64,000 bases of DNA from Archivesica marissinica (lineage: Eukaryota; Mollusca; Bivalvia; Venerida; Vesicomyidae), in NCBI GenBank assembly GCA_014843695.1, contig CM026394.1, positions 38,335,623 to 38,399,622 of the forward strand. The letters run 5' to 3'. The stretch's first letter is position 1; the number at the start of each line of letters is the position of its first letter. This document shows, one piece after another, positions 37,721-49,600 of this stretch. A model generated the notes under the pieces. That model was not told the origin of the DNA. It worked only from the letters and a program-made list of their open reading frames with translations, and made no database searches. Made by a program: the position numbers and the translations under genes.

Positions 37721-39558
37721 GTCCATTGATACGTACCTCGTCTGGTCATTGCCACGTACCCCGTCTGGTAATTGCCACGTACCCCGTCTGGTAATTGCCA
37801 CGTACCCCGTCTGGTCATTGCCACGTACCCCGTCTGGTAATTGCCACGTACCTCGTCTGGTCATTGCCACGTACCCCGTTTGGTCATTGCCACGTAACCC
37901 GTCTGGTCATTGCCATGTACTCCGTCTGGTCATTGCCACGTACCCCGTCTGGTCATTGCCACGTACCCCGTCTGGTCATTGCCACGTACCCCATCTGGTC
38001 ATTGCCACGTACCCCGTCTGGTCATTGCCACGTACCCCGTCTGGTCATTGCCACGTACCCCGTCTGGTCATTGCCACGTACCCCGTCTGGTCATTGCCAC
38101 GTACCCCGTCTAGTCATTGCCACGTACCCCGTCTGGTCATTGCCACTTACTGCGCCTGGTCATTGCCACGTACTGCGCCTGGTCATTGCCATATACCCCG
38201 TCTTGTCATTGCCACGTACCCCGTCTGGTCATTGCCACTTACTGCGCCTGGTCATTGCCACGTACTGCGCCTGGTCATTGCCACGTACCCCGTCTGGTCA
38301 TTGCCACGTACCCCGTCTTGTCATTGCCACGTACTGCGCCTGGTCATTGCCACGTACTGCGCCTGGTCATTGCCACGTACTGCGCCTGGTCATTGCCACT
38401 TACTACGCCTGGTCATTGCCACTTACTGCGCCTGGTCATTGCCACGTACTGCGCCTGGTCATTGCCATGTACTGCGCCTGGTCATTGCCACGTACTGGTC
38501 ATTGTCACGTACTGCGCCTGGTCATTGCCACGTACTGGTCATTGTCACGTACTGCGCCTGGTCATTGCCACTTACTGCGCCTGGTCATTGCCACGTACTG
38601 CGCCTGGTCATTGCCACGGACTGCGCCTTGTCATTGCCACTTACTGCGCCTGGTCATTGCCACGTACTGCGCCTGGTCATTGCCACGTACTGCGCGTGGT
38701 CATTGCCAAGTACTGCGCCTGGTCATTGCCACGTACTGCGCCTGGTCATTGCCACGTACTGCGCCTGATCATTGCCACTTACTGCGCCTGGTCATTGCCA
38801 CGTACTGCGCCTGGTCATTGCCACGTACTGCGTCTTGTCATTGCCACGTACTGCGCCTGGTCATTGCCACGTACCCCGCCTGGTCATTGCCACGTACTGC
38901 GTCTGGTCATTGCCACGTACTGCGCCTGGTCATTGCCACTTACTGCGTCTGGTCATTGCCACGTACCCCGTCTGGTCATTGCCACGTACTGCGCCTGGTC
39001 ATTGCCACGTACCCCGTCTGGTCATTGCCACGTACTGCACCTGGTCATTGCCACGTACTGCGCTTGGTCATTGCCACGTACTGCGCCTGGGCATTGCCAC
39101 GTACCCCGTCTGGTCATTGCCACATACTGCGCCTGGTCATTGCCACGTACTGCGCCTGGTCATTGCCACGTACCCCGTCTGGTCATTGCCACGTACTGCG
39201 CCTGGTCATTGCCACGTACTGTGCCTGGTCATTGCCACGTACCCCATCTGGTCATTGCCACGTACTGCGCCTGGTCATTGCCACGTACTGCGTCTGGTCA
39301 TTGCCACGTACCCCGTCTGGTCATTGCCACGTACTGCGCCTGGTCATTGCCACGTACTGCGTCTGGTCATTGCCACGTACCCCATCTTGTCATTGCCACG
39401 TACTGCGCCTGATCATTGCCACGTACTGCGCCTGGTCATTGCCACGTACCCCGTCTTGTCATTGCCACGTACTGCGCCTGTTCATTGCCACATACCCCGT
39501 ATTGTCATTGCCACGTACTACGCCTGGTCATTGCCACTTACTGCGCCTGGTCATTGCA
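37721..39558. repeat. S23 satellite downstream of kinase copy 1, about 80 monomers
   Basis: Monomers carry the TGGTCATTGCC core. The first part (to about 38,150) has ACGTACCCCGTC. After that ACGTACTGCGCC and ACTTACTGCGCC dominate, variants not seen in the large array. Two 15-bp short monomers occur at 38,490-38,540 (ACGTACTGGTCATTG). It ends in CATTGCAATGGAATG, the same boundary as the array after copy 2. Confidence 0.97.
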
Positions 39559-39619
39559 ATGGAATGTTCTGTTATTAATGTTTAGTGAGGCAAATACTTT
39601 AGTAAAAGTAATTTACCAG

Positions 39620-39692
39620 TTTATATATATGTAATTTATTTTTCCATACAAATGTAATCAACCATTCCATATATGTGTAATGTACCTTGTAT
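39620..39692. repeat. Degenerate AT-rich satellite seed, about 3 monomers
   Basis: ATATATATGTAATTTATTTT, TCCATACAAATGTAAT and CCATATATGTGTAATGTACC match monomers of the large AT-rich array at 43,635-49,797, including a rare CATACAAATG variant also found near 45,337. It lies at the same position relative to the S23 boundary as the large array does in copy 2. Confidence 0.8.
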
Positions 39693-39758
39693 GTGCATGT
39701 AGAAAATCCTTATTAACATAATATAAATCTTACCACAACTTTACACGCAATAGTTTCT

Positions 39759-40061
39759 ATGGGATCTGACCAATGGCGGAAGTATGTATCATTGTGCAAA
39801 GAAGATTTATTAGTACCCAATACACGCAGAGCTTTCATCAATGTCCATACGATCTTTCATGCATACACATACAACAAACAAAACGATTGGACACACAACA
39901 AGACATTAACATGTGCTTACGAGACAAAACACGTGCATGATATAATTGACCTGGGAATATCGTCCATTTCCGTCTCCGACGTAGATCGCCGAGTATCTTC
40001 GATTCAATATCGTTGCATACGACACAAAGAACGATGCTACACGAATTGTAACGGCTATTAA
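39759..40061 (+). CDS. Unassigned 100-codon ORF, doubtful
   Basis: A methionine-initiated frame (MGSDQWRKYVSLCKEDLL..., ending CNGY) in the only non-repetitive stretch between the two kinase copies. It has mixed composition with a Lys/Arg/Cys-rich C-terminus (RCIRHKERCYTNC). No signal peptide, membrane segment or domain is recognised. It is absent from the corresponding part of copy 2, where the AT-rich satellite sits. It could be an exon, a retained fragment of an inserted element or chance. Confidence 0.22.
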   Translation: MGSDQWRKYVSLCKEDLLVPNTRRAFINVHTIFHAYTYNKQNDWTHNKTLTCAYETKHVHDIIDLGISSISVSDVDRRVSSIQYRCIRHKERCYTNCNGY

Positions 40062-40107
40062 CGCATGCGCGAAGATTAAGTATATATGTGTATTATGGCA
40101 TACTGTA

Positions 40108-40400
40108 CAGACACACAGACGGGTCTGTAGTCCAGTAACTGGACTGCTAATCCAGGGATCGCAGGTTCGATCCCCCGTCTGACCCTAATAAAATTAACAG
40201 TCTTTCAGATGGGACGTTAAATCGAGATCTCGTGTCTGTGCTTTACATCGTGCATGTAAAAGAACCAGAGGAGACTCTGGAATGGGTCTCTGTCTGTATC
40301 ATTGCACTATCCTCCAACAATCTAAAATGACTAATCTCTTCAGGAGGCGTCGCTTATATGGGCAACCGGTAGCGACGATAAATAAACGTAAAACACACAC
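40108..40400 (+). mobile_element. SINE family 2, most complete copy
   Basis: About 290 bp: a tRNA-like head (CAGACGGGTCTGTAGTCCAG, with the region after the A box rearranged), B box GCAGGTTCGATCCC, ACCCTAATAAAATTAACAG, a perfect CCAGAG-GAGA-CTCTGG hairpin, CACTATCCTCCAACAATC, and the tail GGGCAACCGGTAGCGACG running into ATAAATAAACGTAAAACAC. It defines the family used to recognise the other copies. Confidence 0.92.
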
Positions 40401-40612
40401 TGTAGTGACACAGACGGATCTGTAGTCCAGTGGTAGCACGTCGGACTGGTAATCCAGGGATCGCAGGTTCGATCCCCCATCTGACCCTAATAAAATTAAC
40501 AGTCTTTCAGATGGGACGTTAAACCGAGGTCTCGCGTTGGTGCTTTACACTATGCACGTTAAGGAACCAGAGGAGACTCTGGAACGGATCTGTATCATTA
40601 CATTGCATTGCG
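40401..40612 (+). mobile_element. SINE family 2, second head-to-tail copy, 3' truncated
   Basis: It begins directly after the previous copy. The tRNA-like head is better preserved: GTCTGTAGTCCAGTGGTAG-type A box, an anticodon arm with loop CTGGTAA (anticodon GGT, Thr-like) closed by GGA/TCC, and B box GGTTCGATCCC. It ends after the CTCTGG hairpin, within GTATCATTACATTG. 40,613-40,915 is unassigned and includes a G9 run at 40,741. Confidence 0.88.
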
Positions 40613-41032
40613 CAATAGTTTATGTTTTCGATCATGACCTATTCATATTGCATATTATATATAGTTCACTGTTATTTAGCACAAACAAAACACCATGAAC
40701 GTTTACCGGAATGTAACAACCGCATTGCTCCCCCAAACGAGGGGGGGGGGTGTGTGGCATGCCCCCAGACACCCGACACCCTAGTCCTATCACGCCTACT
40801 TAATGACAATTCCTGGAACCGCCACTGAATCATGTATTAGGTCAAACATTCCTTTTCTGTTTCGTTACAAATTTCGTAGGTTGTATCCTAGTATTGTAGA
40901 TTTGGATAATTTGTTTTCTGTTCTTGTCCATGTATATTTTGTGTACACATGTCTCGTACTTGTTATCTATGGGCGCTACACGCCTCAACGGATATTCGGC
41001 ACTCTCGGACTTTACCATATTATGACGTCAGA

Positions 41033-41040
41033 ACGTCAGG
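41033..41040. promoter_or_regulatory. Perfect CRE (TGACGTCA), kinase copy 2
   Basis: Conserved 104 bp before the ATG although the neighbouring bases differ between copies (copy 1 has an extra GAACATCA unit). The X-box-like GGCCATAGCAAC is at 41,049-41,060. Confidence 0.6.
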
Positions 41041-41136
41041 TTGAAATTGGCCATAGCAACGTTACTGCATCCACAGATATTAAACAAAAGCATTCTCGCA
41101 TTCTCCTGTTGAAAAAAAAGAAGCAAAGATGGGCTA

Positions 41137-41322
41137 ATGAATCGAAATAGCACGGTTATTACCGAAGAGGTAACTCGTGATGAGTGCCTCCGTTACGGTT
41201 ATGACATTGTGGATAATATCGGCACGGGAGAATTCGGTATCGTTAAGTTAGCGAGAGTTATGCCATCCGCGTTGAAGATACATCCTGACATGGCAACAAA
41301 GGAAGATTGCGGAAATACCATG
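41137..41322 (+). CDS. Protein kinase first exon, copy 2
   Basis: 62 codons with three nucleotide differences from copy 1: A9T, D10E and a synonymous GTA/GTT at V41. The glycine-rich loop and the phase-0 GTAAAT donor (41,323) are intact. An in-frame TGA at 41,110-41,112 fixes the start at or after this point, and the frame upstream is not conserved. An ATG-GGC-TAA mini-ORF at 41,129 overlaps the start region as in copy 1. The low divergence and conserved donor fit either a functional paralogue or a very young duplicate. No later exon is recognisable before the satellites. Confidence 0.72.
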
Positions 41323-41404
41323 GTAAATATATCATATAAATGTATCGATGTCAATCATATGAACTTGATACTGTAGTGACCATTATAATGTTTTTTATTG
41401 GTTT

Positions 41405-41679
41405 GATCCGGAGAAGGTTTTACTGGTCGGTACAACTATTGGTTTGCCACCAGTCACGGACCTAGTACGAGACCAGTCACCGACCAGCAGAAAATAGACA
41501 ACAAGACCCTTTAAAGGACCGATTTTGAACAAGTCTCTTACCATCCTGGACGCCGATCTGTCTGGAATACTCACTACCGCTAGTCGTATGTACGGAAGGA
41601 AGTCACTGATCAGTCTGTTACCAGTCATATACAATTGGTCTACCCGGTTTCGGACTGGTCGCCGACCATTTATTACATG
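41405..41679. other. Insertion private to kinase copy 2, rich in CTGGTC/GACCAG
   Basis: It sits between the intron start and the S23 array and is absent from copy 1. It contains the inverted pair CTGGTCGGT (about 41,429) and ACCGACCAG (about 41,480) and further ACCAGTC/GACTGGTC motifs. It may be an unidentified short element or degenerate satellite. No coding content. Confidence 0.5.
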
Positions 41680-43480
41680 TTACGTACCCGTGTGGTCATT
41701 AACTAAGTACCCCGTCTGGTCATTGTTACATACCCCGTCCGTCCGGTCATTGCTACGTACCCCGTCCGGTCATTGCTACGTACTCCGTCCGGTCATTGCT
41801 ACGTACCAGTCCTGTCAATGTTACGTACCCCGTCCGGTCATTGCTACGTACCCCGTCCGGTCATTGCTACGTACCAGTCCTGTCAATGTTACGTACCCCG
41901 TCTGGTCATTGCTACGTACCCCGTCCGGTCATTGCTACGTACCCGTCCTGTCAAAGTTACGTACCCCGTCCGGTCATTGCTACGTACCCCGTCTGGTCAC
42001 TGATAAGTACCTCGTCCGGTCGTTGCTGCGTACCACGTCTGGTCATTGCTACGTACCCGTCCGGTCATTGCTACGTACCCGTCCTGTCAATGTTACGTAC
42101 CTCGTCCGGTCGTTGCTGCGTACCCCGTCTGGTCACTGCTGCGTACCCCGTCTGGTCGTTGCTGCGTACCCCGTCTGGTCATTGCTACTTACCCCGTTTG
42201 ATCATTACTACGTACCCCGTCTGGTCATTGCTAAGTACCCCGTCTAGTCATTGCTACGTACCCCGTCTGGTCACTGCTAAGTGCCTCGTCCGGTCATTGC
42301 TACGTACCCAGTCAGGTCATTGCTACGTACACTGTTTGATCATTGCTACGTATCCCCGTCTGGTCATTGCTACGTACCCCGTCTGGTCATTACTACGTAT
42401 CCCCGTCTGGTCATTGCTACGTACCCCGTCTGGTCATTGCCACGTACCCCGTCTGGTCATTGCTACGTACCCCGTCTGATCATTGCTACGTACCCCGTCC
42501 TGTCATTGTTATGTACCCCGTCTGGTCATTGCCACATATCCCCTCTGGTCATTACCACGTACCCCGTCTGGTCATTGCCATGTACCCCGTCTGATCAATG
42601 CTACGTACCCCGTCTGGTCATTGCCACGTACCCCGTCTGGTCATTGCCACGTACCATGTCTGGTCAATGCTACATACCCCGTCTGGTCATTGCCACGTAC
42701 CCCGTCTGGTCATTGCTAAGTACCCCGTCTGGTCATTGCTAAGTACCCCGTCTGGTCATTGCTACGTACCCCGTCTGGTCATTGCTAAGTACCATGTCTG
42801 GTCATTGCTAAGTACCCCGTCTGGAAAAGGCTACGTACCCCGTCTGGTCATTGCTACGTACTCCGTCTTGTCATTGCTACGTACCCCGTCTGGTCATTGC
42901 TACGTACCCCATCTGGTCATTGCTACGTACCCCGTCTTGTCATTGTCAAGTACCCCGTCTGATCATTGCTACGTACCCCGTCTTGTCATTGCTACGCTAC
43001 GTACTCCGTCTGGTCATTGATACGTACTCCGTCTGGTCATTGCTACGTACTCCGTCTGGTCATTGATACGTACTCCGTCTGGTCATTGCTACGTACCCCG
43101 TCTGGTCATTGCTACGTACTCCGTCCTGTCATTGCTACATACCTCGTCTGGTCATTGCTACGTACTCCGCCTGGACAATGCCATGTACCCCGTTTGATCA
43201 TTGCTACGTACCCCGCCTGGACAATGCTACGTACCCCGTCTGGTCATTATTAAGTACCATGTCCTGTCATTGTTAGGTACCGCGTCTGGTCATTGCTACG
43301 TACCCCGTCTGGTCATTACCACGTACCCCGTCCTGTCATTGCTACGTACTCCGTCTGGTCATTACCACGTACCCCGTCATGTCATTGCTACGTACCCCGT
43401 CTGGTCATTGCTACGTACCTCGTCTGGTCATTGCCACCTACCCCGTTTGGTCATTGCTACGTACACCGTCTGGTCATTAC
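41680..43480. repeat. S23 satellite downstream of kinase copy 2, about 78 monomers
   Basis: Monomers TGGTCATTGCTACGTACCCCGTC-like, with a CGTCCGGTC variant and CCAGTCCTGTCAATGTT units at the start and CTCCGTC and CACGTACC variants later. TGCGCC monomers typical of the array after copy 1 are absent. It ends in CATTACAATGGAATG. Confidence 0.97.
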
Positions 43481-43634
43481 AATGGAATGTTCTGTTATTA
43501 ATATTTAGTGAGGCAAATACTGCCATTTTGTTTGTTATCTGTAGGCGATGTTGATTGTTAAGACATATTTCTTCTAATAACTCACCGTAAATCGATTGTA
43601 TTTCATTTTTTATTCATTTCATGCCTAATTAAAA

Positions 43635-46600
43635 TCATATATATGTAATTTACCTTTCCATAGATATGTAATGTACCTTTCCATATATATGTAATGTACC
43701 TGTCCATAGATATGTAATGTACCTGTCCATATATATGTAATTTACCTTTCCATATATATGTAATGTACCTGTCCATAGATATGTAATGTACCTGTCCATA
43801 TATATGTAATATACCTGTCCATATATATGTAATGTACCTGTCCATAGATATGTAATGTACCTGTCCATATATATGTAATTTACCTGTCCATATATATGTA
43901 ATGTACCTGTCTATATATATGTAATGTACCTGTCCATATATATGTAATATACCTGTCCATATATATGTAATGTACCTGTCCATATATATGTAATGTACCT
44001 ATCCATAGATATGTAACTTACCTGTCCATAGATATGTAATGTACCTGTCCATATATATGTAATGTACCTGTCCATATATATGTAATGTACCTGTCCATAT
44101 ATATGTAATGTACCTGTCCATATATATGTAACTTACCTGTCCATATATATGTAATGTACCTGTCCATATATATGTAATGTACCTGTCCATATATATGTAA
44201 TGTACCTGTCCATATATATGTAATGTACCTGTCCATATATATGTAATGTACCTGTCCATATATATGTAATGTACCCAGTCCATATATATGTAATATACCT
44301 GTCCATATATATGTAATGTAACTGTCCATATAGATGTAATGTACCTGTCCATAGATATGTAATGTACCTATCCATATATATGTAATATACCTGTCCATAA
44401 TATGTAATGTACCTGTCCATATATATGTAATATCCCTGTCCATAGATATGTAATGTACCTGTCCATATATATGTAATATACCTGTCCATATATATGTAAT
44501 GTACCTGTCCATATATATGTAATGTACCTGTCCATATATATGTAATATACCTGTCCATATATATGTAATGTACATGTCCATATATATGTAATGTACCTGT
44601 CCATATATATGTAATATACCTGTCCATATATATGTAATATACCCATCCATAGATATGTAATGTACCTGTCCATATATATGTAATATACCTGTCCATAGAT
44701 ATGTAATGTACCTGTCCATATATATGTAATTTACCTGTCCATATATATGTAATGTACCTGTCCATATATATGTAATGTACCTGTCCATATATATGTAATG
44801 TACCTGTCCATATATATGTAACTTACCTGTCCATATATATGTAATGTACCTGTCCATATATATGTAATGTACCTGTCCATATATATGTAATGTACCTGTC
44901 CATATATATGTAATGTACCTGTCCATATATATGTAATGTACCTGTCCATATATATGTAATGTACCTGTCCATATATATGTAATGTACCTTTCCATATATA
45001 TGTAATGTACCTGTCCATAGATATGTAACTTACATGTCCATATATATGTAATGTACCTGTCCATATATATGTAATGTACCTGTCCATATATATGTAATGT
45101 ACCTGTCCATATTTATGTAATGTACCTGTCCATATATATGTAATGTACCTGTCCATATATATGTATGTACCTGTCCATATATATGTAATGTACCTGTCCA
45201 TATATATATAACTTACATGTCCATATATATGTAATGTACATGTCCATATATATGTAATGTACCTGTCCATATATATGTAATGTACCTGTCCATAGATATG
45301 TAACTTACCTGTCCATATATATGTAATTTACCTGTCCATACAAATGTAATTTACCTGTCCATATATATGTAATGTACCTGTCCATATATATGTAATTTAC
45401 CTGTCCATATATATGTAATGTACCTGTCCATATATATGTAATGTACCTGTCCATATATATGTAATTTACTTGTCCATATATATGTAATATACCTGTCCAT
45501 ATATATGTAATGTACCTGTCCATATATATGTAATATACCTGTCCATATATATGTAATGTACCTGTCCATATATATGTAATGTACCTGTACATATATATGT
45601 AATATACCTGTCCATATATATGTAATGTACCTGTCCATATATATGTAATTTACCTGTCCATATATATGTAATATACCTGTCCATAGATATGTAATGTACC
45701 TGTCCATATATATGTAATGTACCTATCCATAGATATGTAACTTACCTGTCCATAGATATGTAATGTACCTGTCCATATATATGTAATATACCTGTCCATA
45801 TATATGTAATGTACCTGTCCATATATATGTAATGTACCTGTCCATAGATATGTAATGTACCTGTCCATATATATGTAATATAACTGTCCATATATATGTA
45901 ATGTACCTGTCCATATATATGTAATATACCTGTCCATATATATGTAATGTACCTGTCCATATATATGTAATATTTTTTTACCTGTACATATATGTATATA
46001 CCTGTCCATATATATGTAATGTACCTGTCCATATATATGTAATGTACCTGCCCATATATATGTAATGTACCTGCCCATATATATGTAATGTACCTGTCCA
46101 TATATATGTAATGTACCTGTCCATATATATGTAATTTACCTGTACATATATATGTAATGTACCTGTCCATATATATGTAATGTACCTGTCCATATATATG
46201 TAATGTACCTGTCCATATATATGTAATATACCTGTCCATATATATGTAATGTACCTGTCCATATATATGTAATGTACCTGTCCATATATATGTAATATAC
46301 CTGTCCATATATATGTAATGTACCTGTCCATATATATGTAATGTACCTGTCCATATATATGTAATATACCTGTCCATATATATGTAATGTACCTGTCCAT
46401 ATATATGTAATGTACCTGTCCATATATATGTAATATACCTGTCCATAGATATGTAATGTACCTGTCCATATATATGTAATGTACCTATCCATAGATATGT
46501 AACTTACCTGTCCATAGATATGTAATGTACCTGTCCATATATATGTAATGTACCTGTCCATATATATGTAATGTACCTGTCCATATATATGTAATGTACC

Positions 46601-49600
46601 TATCCATATATATGTAATATACCTGTCCATAATATGTAATGTACCTGTCCATATATATGTAATATACCTGTCCATATATATGTAATGTACCTGTCCATAT
46701 ATATGTAATATACATGTCCATATATATGTAATGTACCTGTACATATATATGTAATGTACCTGTCCATATATATGTAATATACCTGTCCATATATATGTAA
46801 TGTACATGTCCATATATATGTAATGTACCTGTCCATATATATGTAATATACCCATCCATAGATATGTAACTTACCTGTCCATATATATGTAATATACCTG
46901 TCCATATATATGTAATGTACCTGTCCATATATATGTAATGTACCTGTCCATAGATATGTAATGTACCTATCCATATATATGTAATATACCTGTCCATAAT
47001 ATGTAATGTACCTGTCCATATATATGTAATATACCTGTCCATATATATGTAATGTACCTGTCCATATATATGTAATGTACCTGTCCATATATATGTAATA
47101 TACCTGTCCATATATATGTAATGTACCTGTCCATATATATGTAATGTACCTGTCCATATATATGTAATATACCTGTCCATATATATGTAATGTACCTGTC
47201 CATATATATGTAATGTACCTGTCCATATATATGTAATATACCTGTCCATATATATGTAATGTACCTGTCCATATATATGTAATGTACCTGTCCATATATA
47301 TGTAATATACCTGTCCATATATATGTAATGTACCTGTCCATATATATGTAATGTACCTGTCCATATATATGTAATATACCTGTCCATATATATGTAATGT
47401 ACCTGTCCATATATATGTAATGTACCTGTCCATATATATGTAATATACCTGTCCATATATATGTAATGTACCTGTCCATATATATGTAATGTACCTGTCC
47501 ATATATATGTAATATACCTGTCCATATATATGTAATGTACCTGTCCATATATATGTAATTTACCTGTCCATATATATGTAATATACCTGTCCATAGATAT
47601 GTAATGTACCTGTCCATATATATGTAATGTACCTATCCATGGATATGTAACTTACCTGTCCATAGATATGTAATGTACCTGTCCATATATATGTAATATA
47701 CATGTCCATATATATGTAATGTACCTGTCCATATATATGTAATGTACCTGTCCATAGATATGTAATGTACCTGTCCATATATATGTAATATAACTGTCCA
47801 TATATATGTAATGTACCTGTCCATATATATGTAATATACCTATCCATATATATGTAATGTACCTGTCCATATATATGTAATATACCTGTCCATATATATG
47901 TAATGTACCTGTCCATATATATGTAATATACCTGTCCATATATATGTAATGTACCTGTCCATATATATGTATTGTACCTGTCCATATATATGTAATGTAC
48001 CTGTCCATATATATTTAATGTACCTGTCCATATATATGTAATATACCTGTCCATATATATGTAATATACCTGTCCATAGATATGTAATGTACATGTTCAT
48101 ATATATGCAATGTACATGTCCATATATATGTAATGTACCTGTCCATATATATGTAATATACCTGTCCATAGATATGTAATGTACCTGTCCATATATATGT
48201 AATATACCTGTCCATATATATGTAATATACCCGTCCATATATATGTAATGTACCTGTCCATATATATGTAATATACCTGTCCATATATATGTAATGTACC
48301 TGTCCATATATATGTAATATACCTGTCAATATATATGTAATATATCTGTCCATATATATGTAATATACCTGTCCATAGATATGTAATGTACATGTCCTTA
48401 TATATGTAATGTACCTGTCCATATATATGTAATTTACCTGTCCATATATATATATGTAATATACCTGTCAATAGATATGTAATGTACCTGTCCATAGATA
48501 TGTAATGTACCTGTCCATAGATATGTAATGTACCTGTCCATATATATGTAATATACCTGTCCATATATATGTAATGTACCTGTCCATATATATGTAATGT
48601 ACCTGTCCATATATATGTAATGTACCTCTCTATATATATATATGTAATGTACCTGTCCATATATATGTCATGTACCTGTCCATATATATGTAATGTACCT
48701 GTCCATATATATGTAATTTACCTGTCCATATATATATATATGTAATATACCTGTCAATAGATATGTAATGTACCTGTCCATATATATGTAATATACATGT
48801 CCATATATATATATGTAATATACCTGTCCATATATATGTAATGTACCTGTCCATAGATATGTAATGTACCTGTCTATATATATGTAATGTACCTCTCTAT
48901 ATATATGTAATGTACCTGTCCATATATATGTAATGTACCTGTCCATAAATATGTAATGTACCTTTCCATATATATATATGTAATATACCTGTCCATATAT
49001 ATGTAATGTACCTGTCCATATATATGTAATATACCTGTCCATATATATGTAATATACCTGTCCATATATATGTAATGTACCTGCCCATATATATGTAATG
49101 TACCTGTCCATATATATGTAATTTAACTCTCCATATATATGTAATATACCTGTCCATATATATGTAATGTACCTGTCCATATATATGTAATATACCTGTC
49201 CATATATATGTAATATACCTGTCCATATATGTAATGTACCTGCCCATATATGTAATGTACCTGTCCATATATATGTAATTTAACTCTCATATATATGTAA
49301 TGTACCTGTCCATTATATGTAATATACATGTCCATATATATGTAATGTACCTGTCATATATATGTAATGTACCTGTCCATATATATGTAATGTACTGTCC
49401 ATATATATGTAATGTACCGTCCATATATATGTAATGTACCTGTCCATATATATGTAATGTACCTGTCTATATATATGTAATGTACCTGTCCATATATATG
49501 TAATTTAACTCTCCATATATATGTAATTACCTGTCCATATATATGTAAGTACCTGCCATATATATGTAATGTACCTGTCATTATATATGTAATGTACCTG

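Larger units (their letters stand above)
37182..39745 (+). repeat. Segmental duplication, copy 1 (promoter, kinase exon, S23 array, flank)
   Basis: Homologous in order and orientation to 40,916 to about 43,640: CATGTATATTTTGTGTA.AC at the left, CRE, exon, intron start, an S23 array of about 1.84 kb, then AATGGAATGTTCTGTTATTA, TTTAGTGAGGCAAATAC and AT-rich 23-bp satellite. The exon starts are 3,724 bp apart. Exon identity is about 98%. Flanking non-coding sequence is somewhat more diverged. Confidence 0.93.
40916..43640 (+). repeat. Segmental duplication, copy 2
   Basis: The counterpart of 37,182-39,745, with a private segment at about 41,405-41,680 and a much larger AT-rich satellite at its right end. 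Both flanking S23 junctions are conserved. Confidence 0.93.

Noticed and set aside
40401..40480. Functional tRNA-Thr (GGT) gene
   Set aside because: The acceptor stem does not close, the sequence continues into a SINE body, and the partner copy next to it has a rearranged A-box region.
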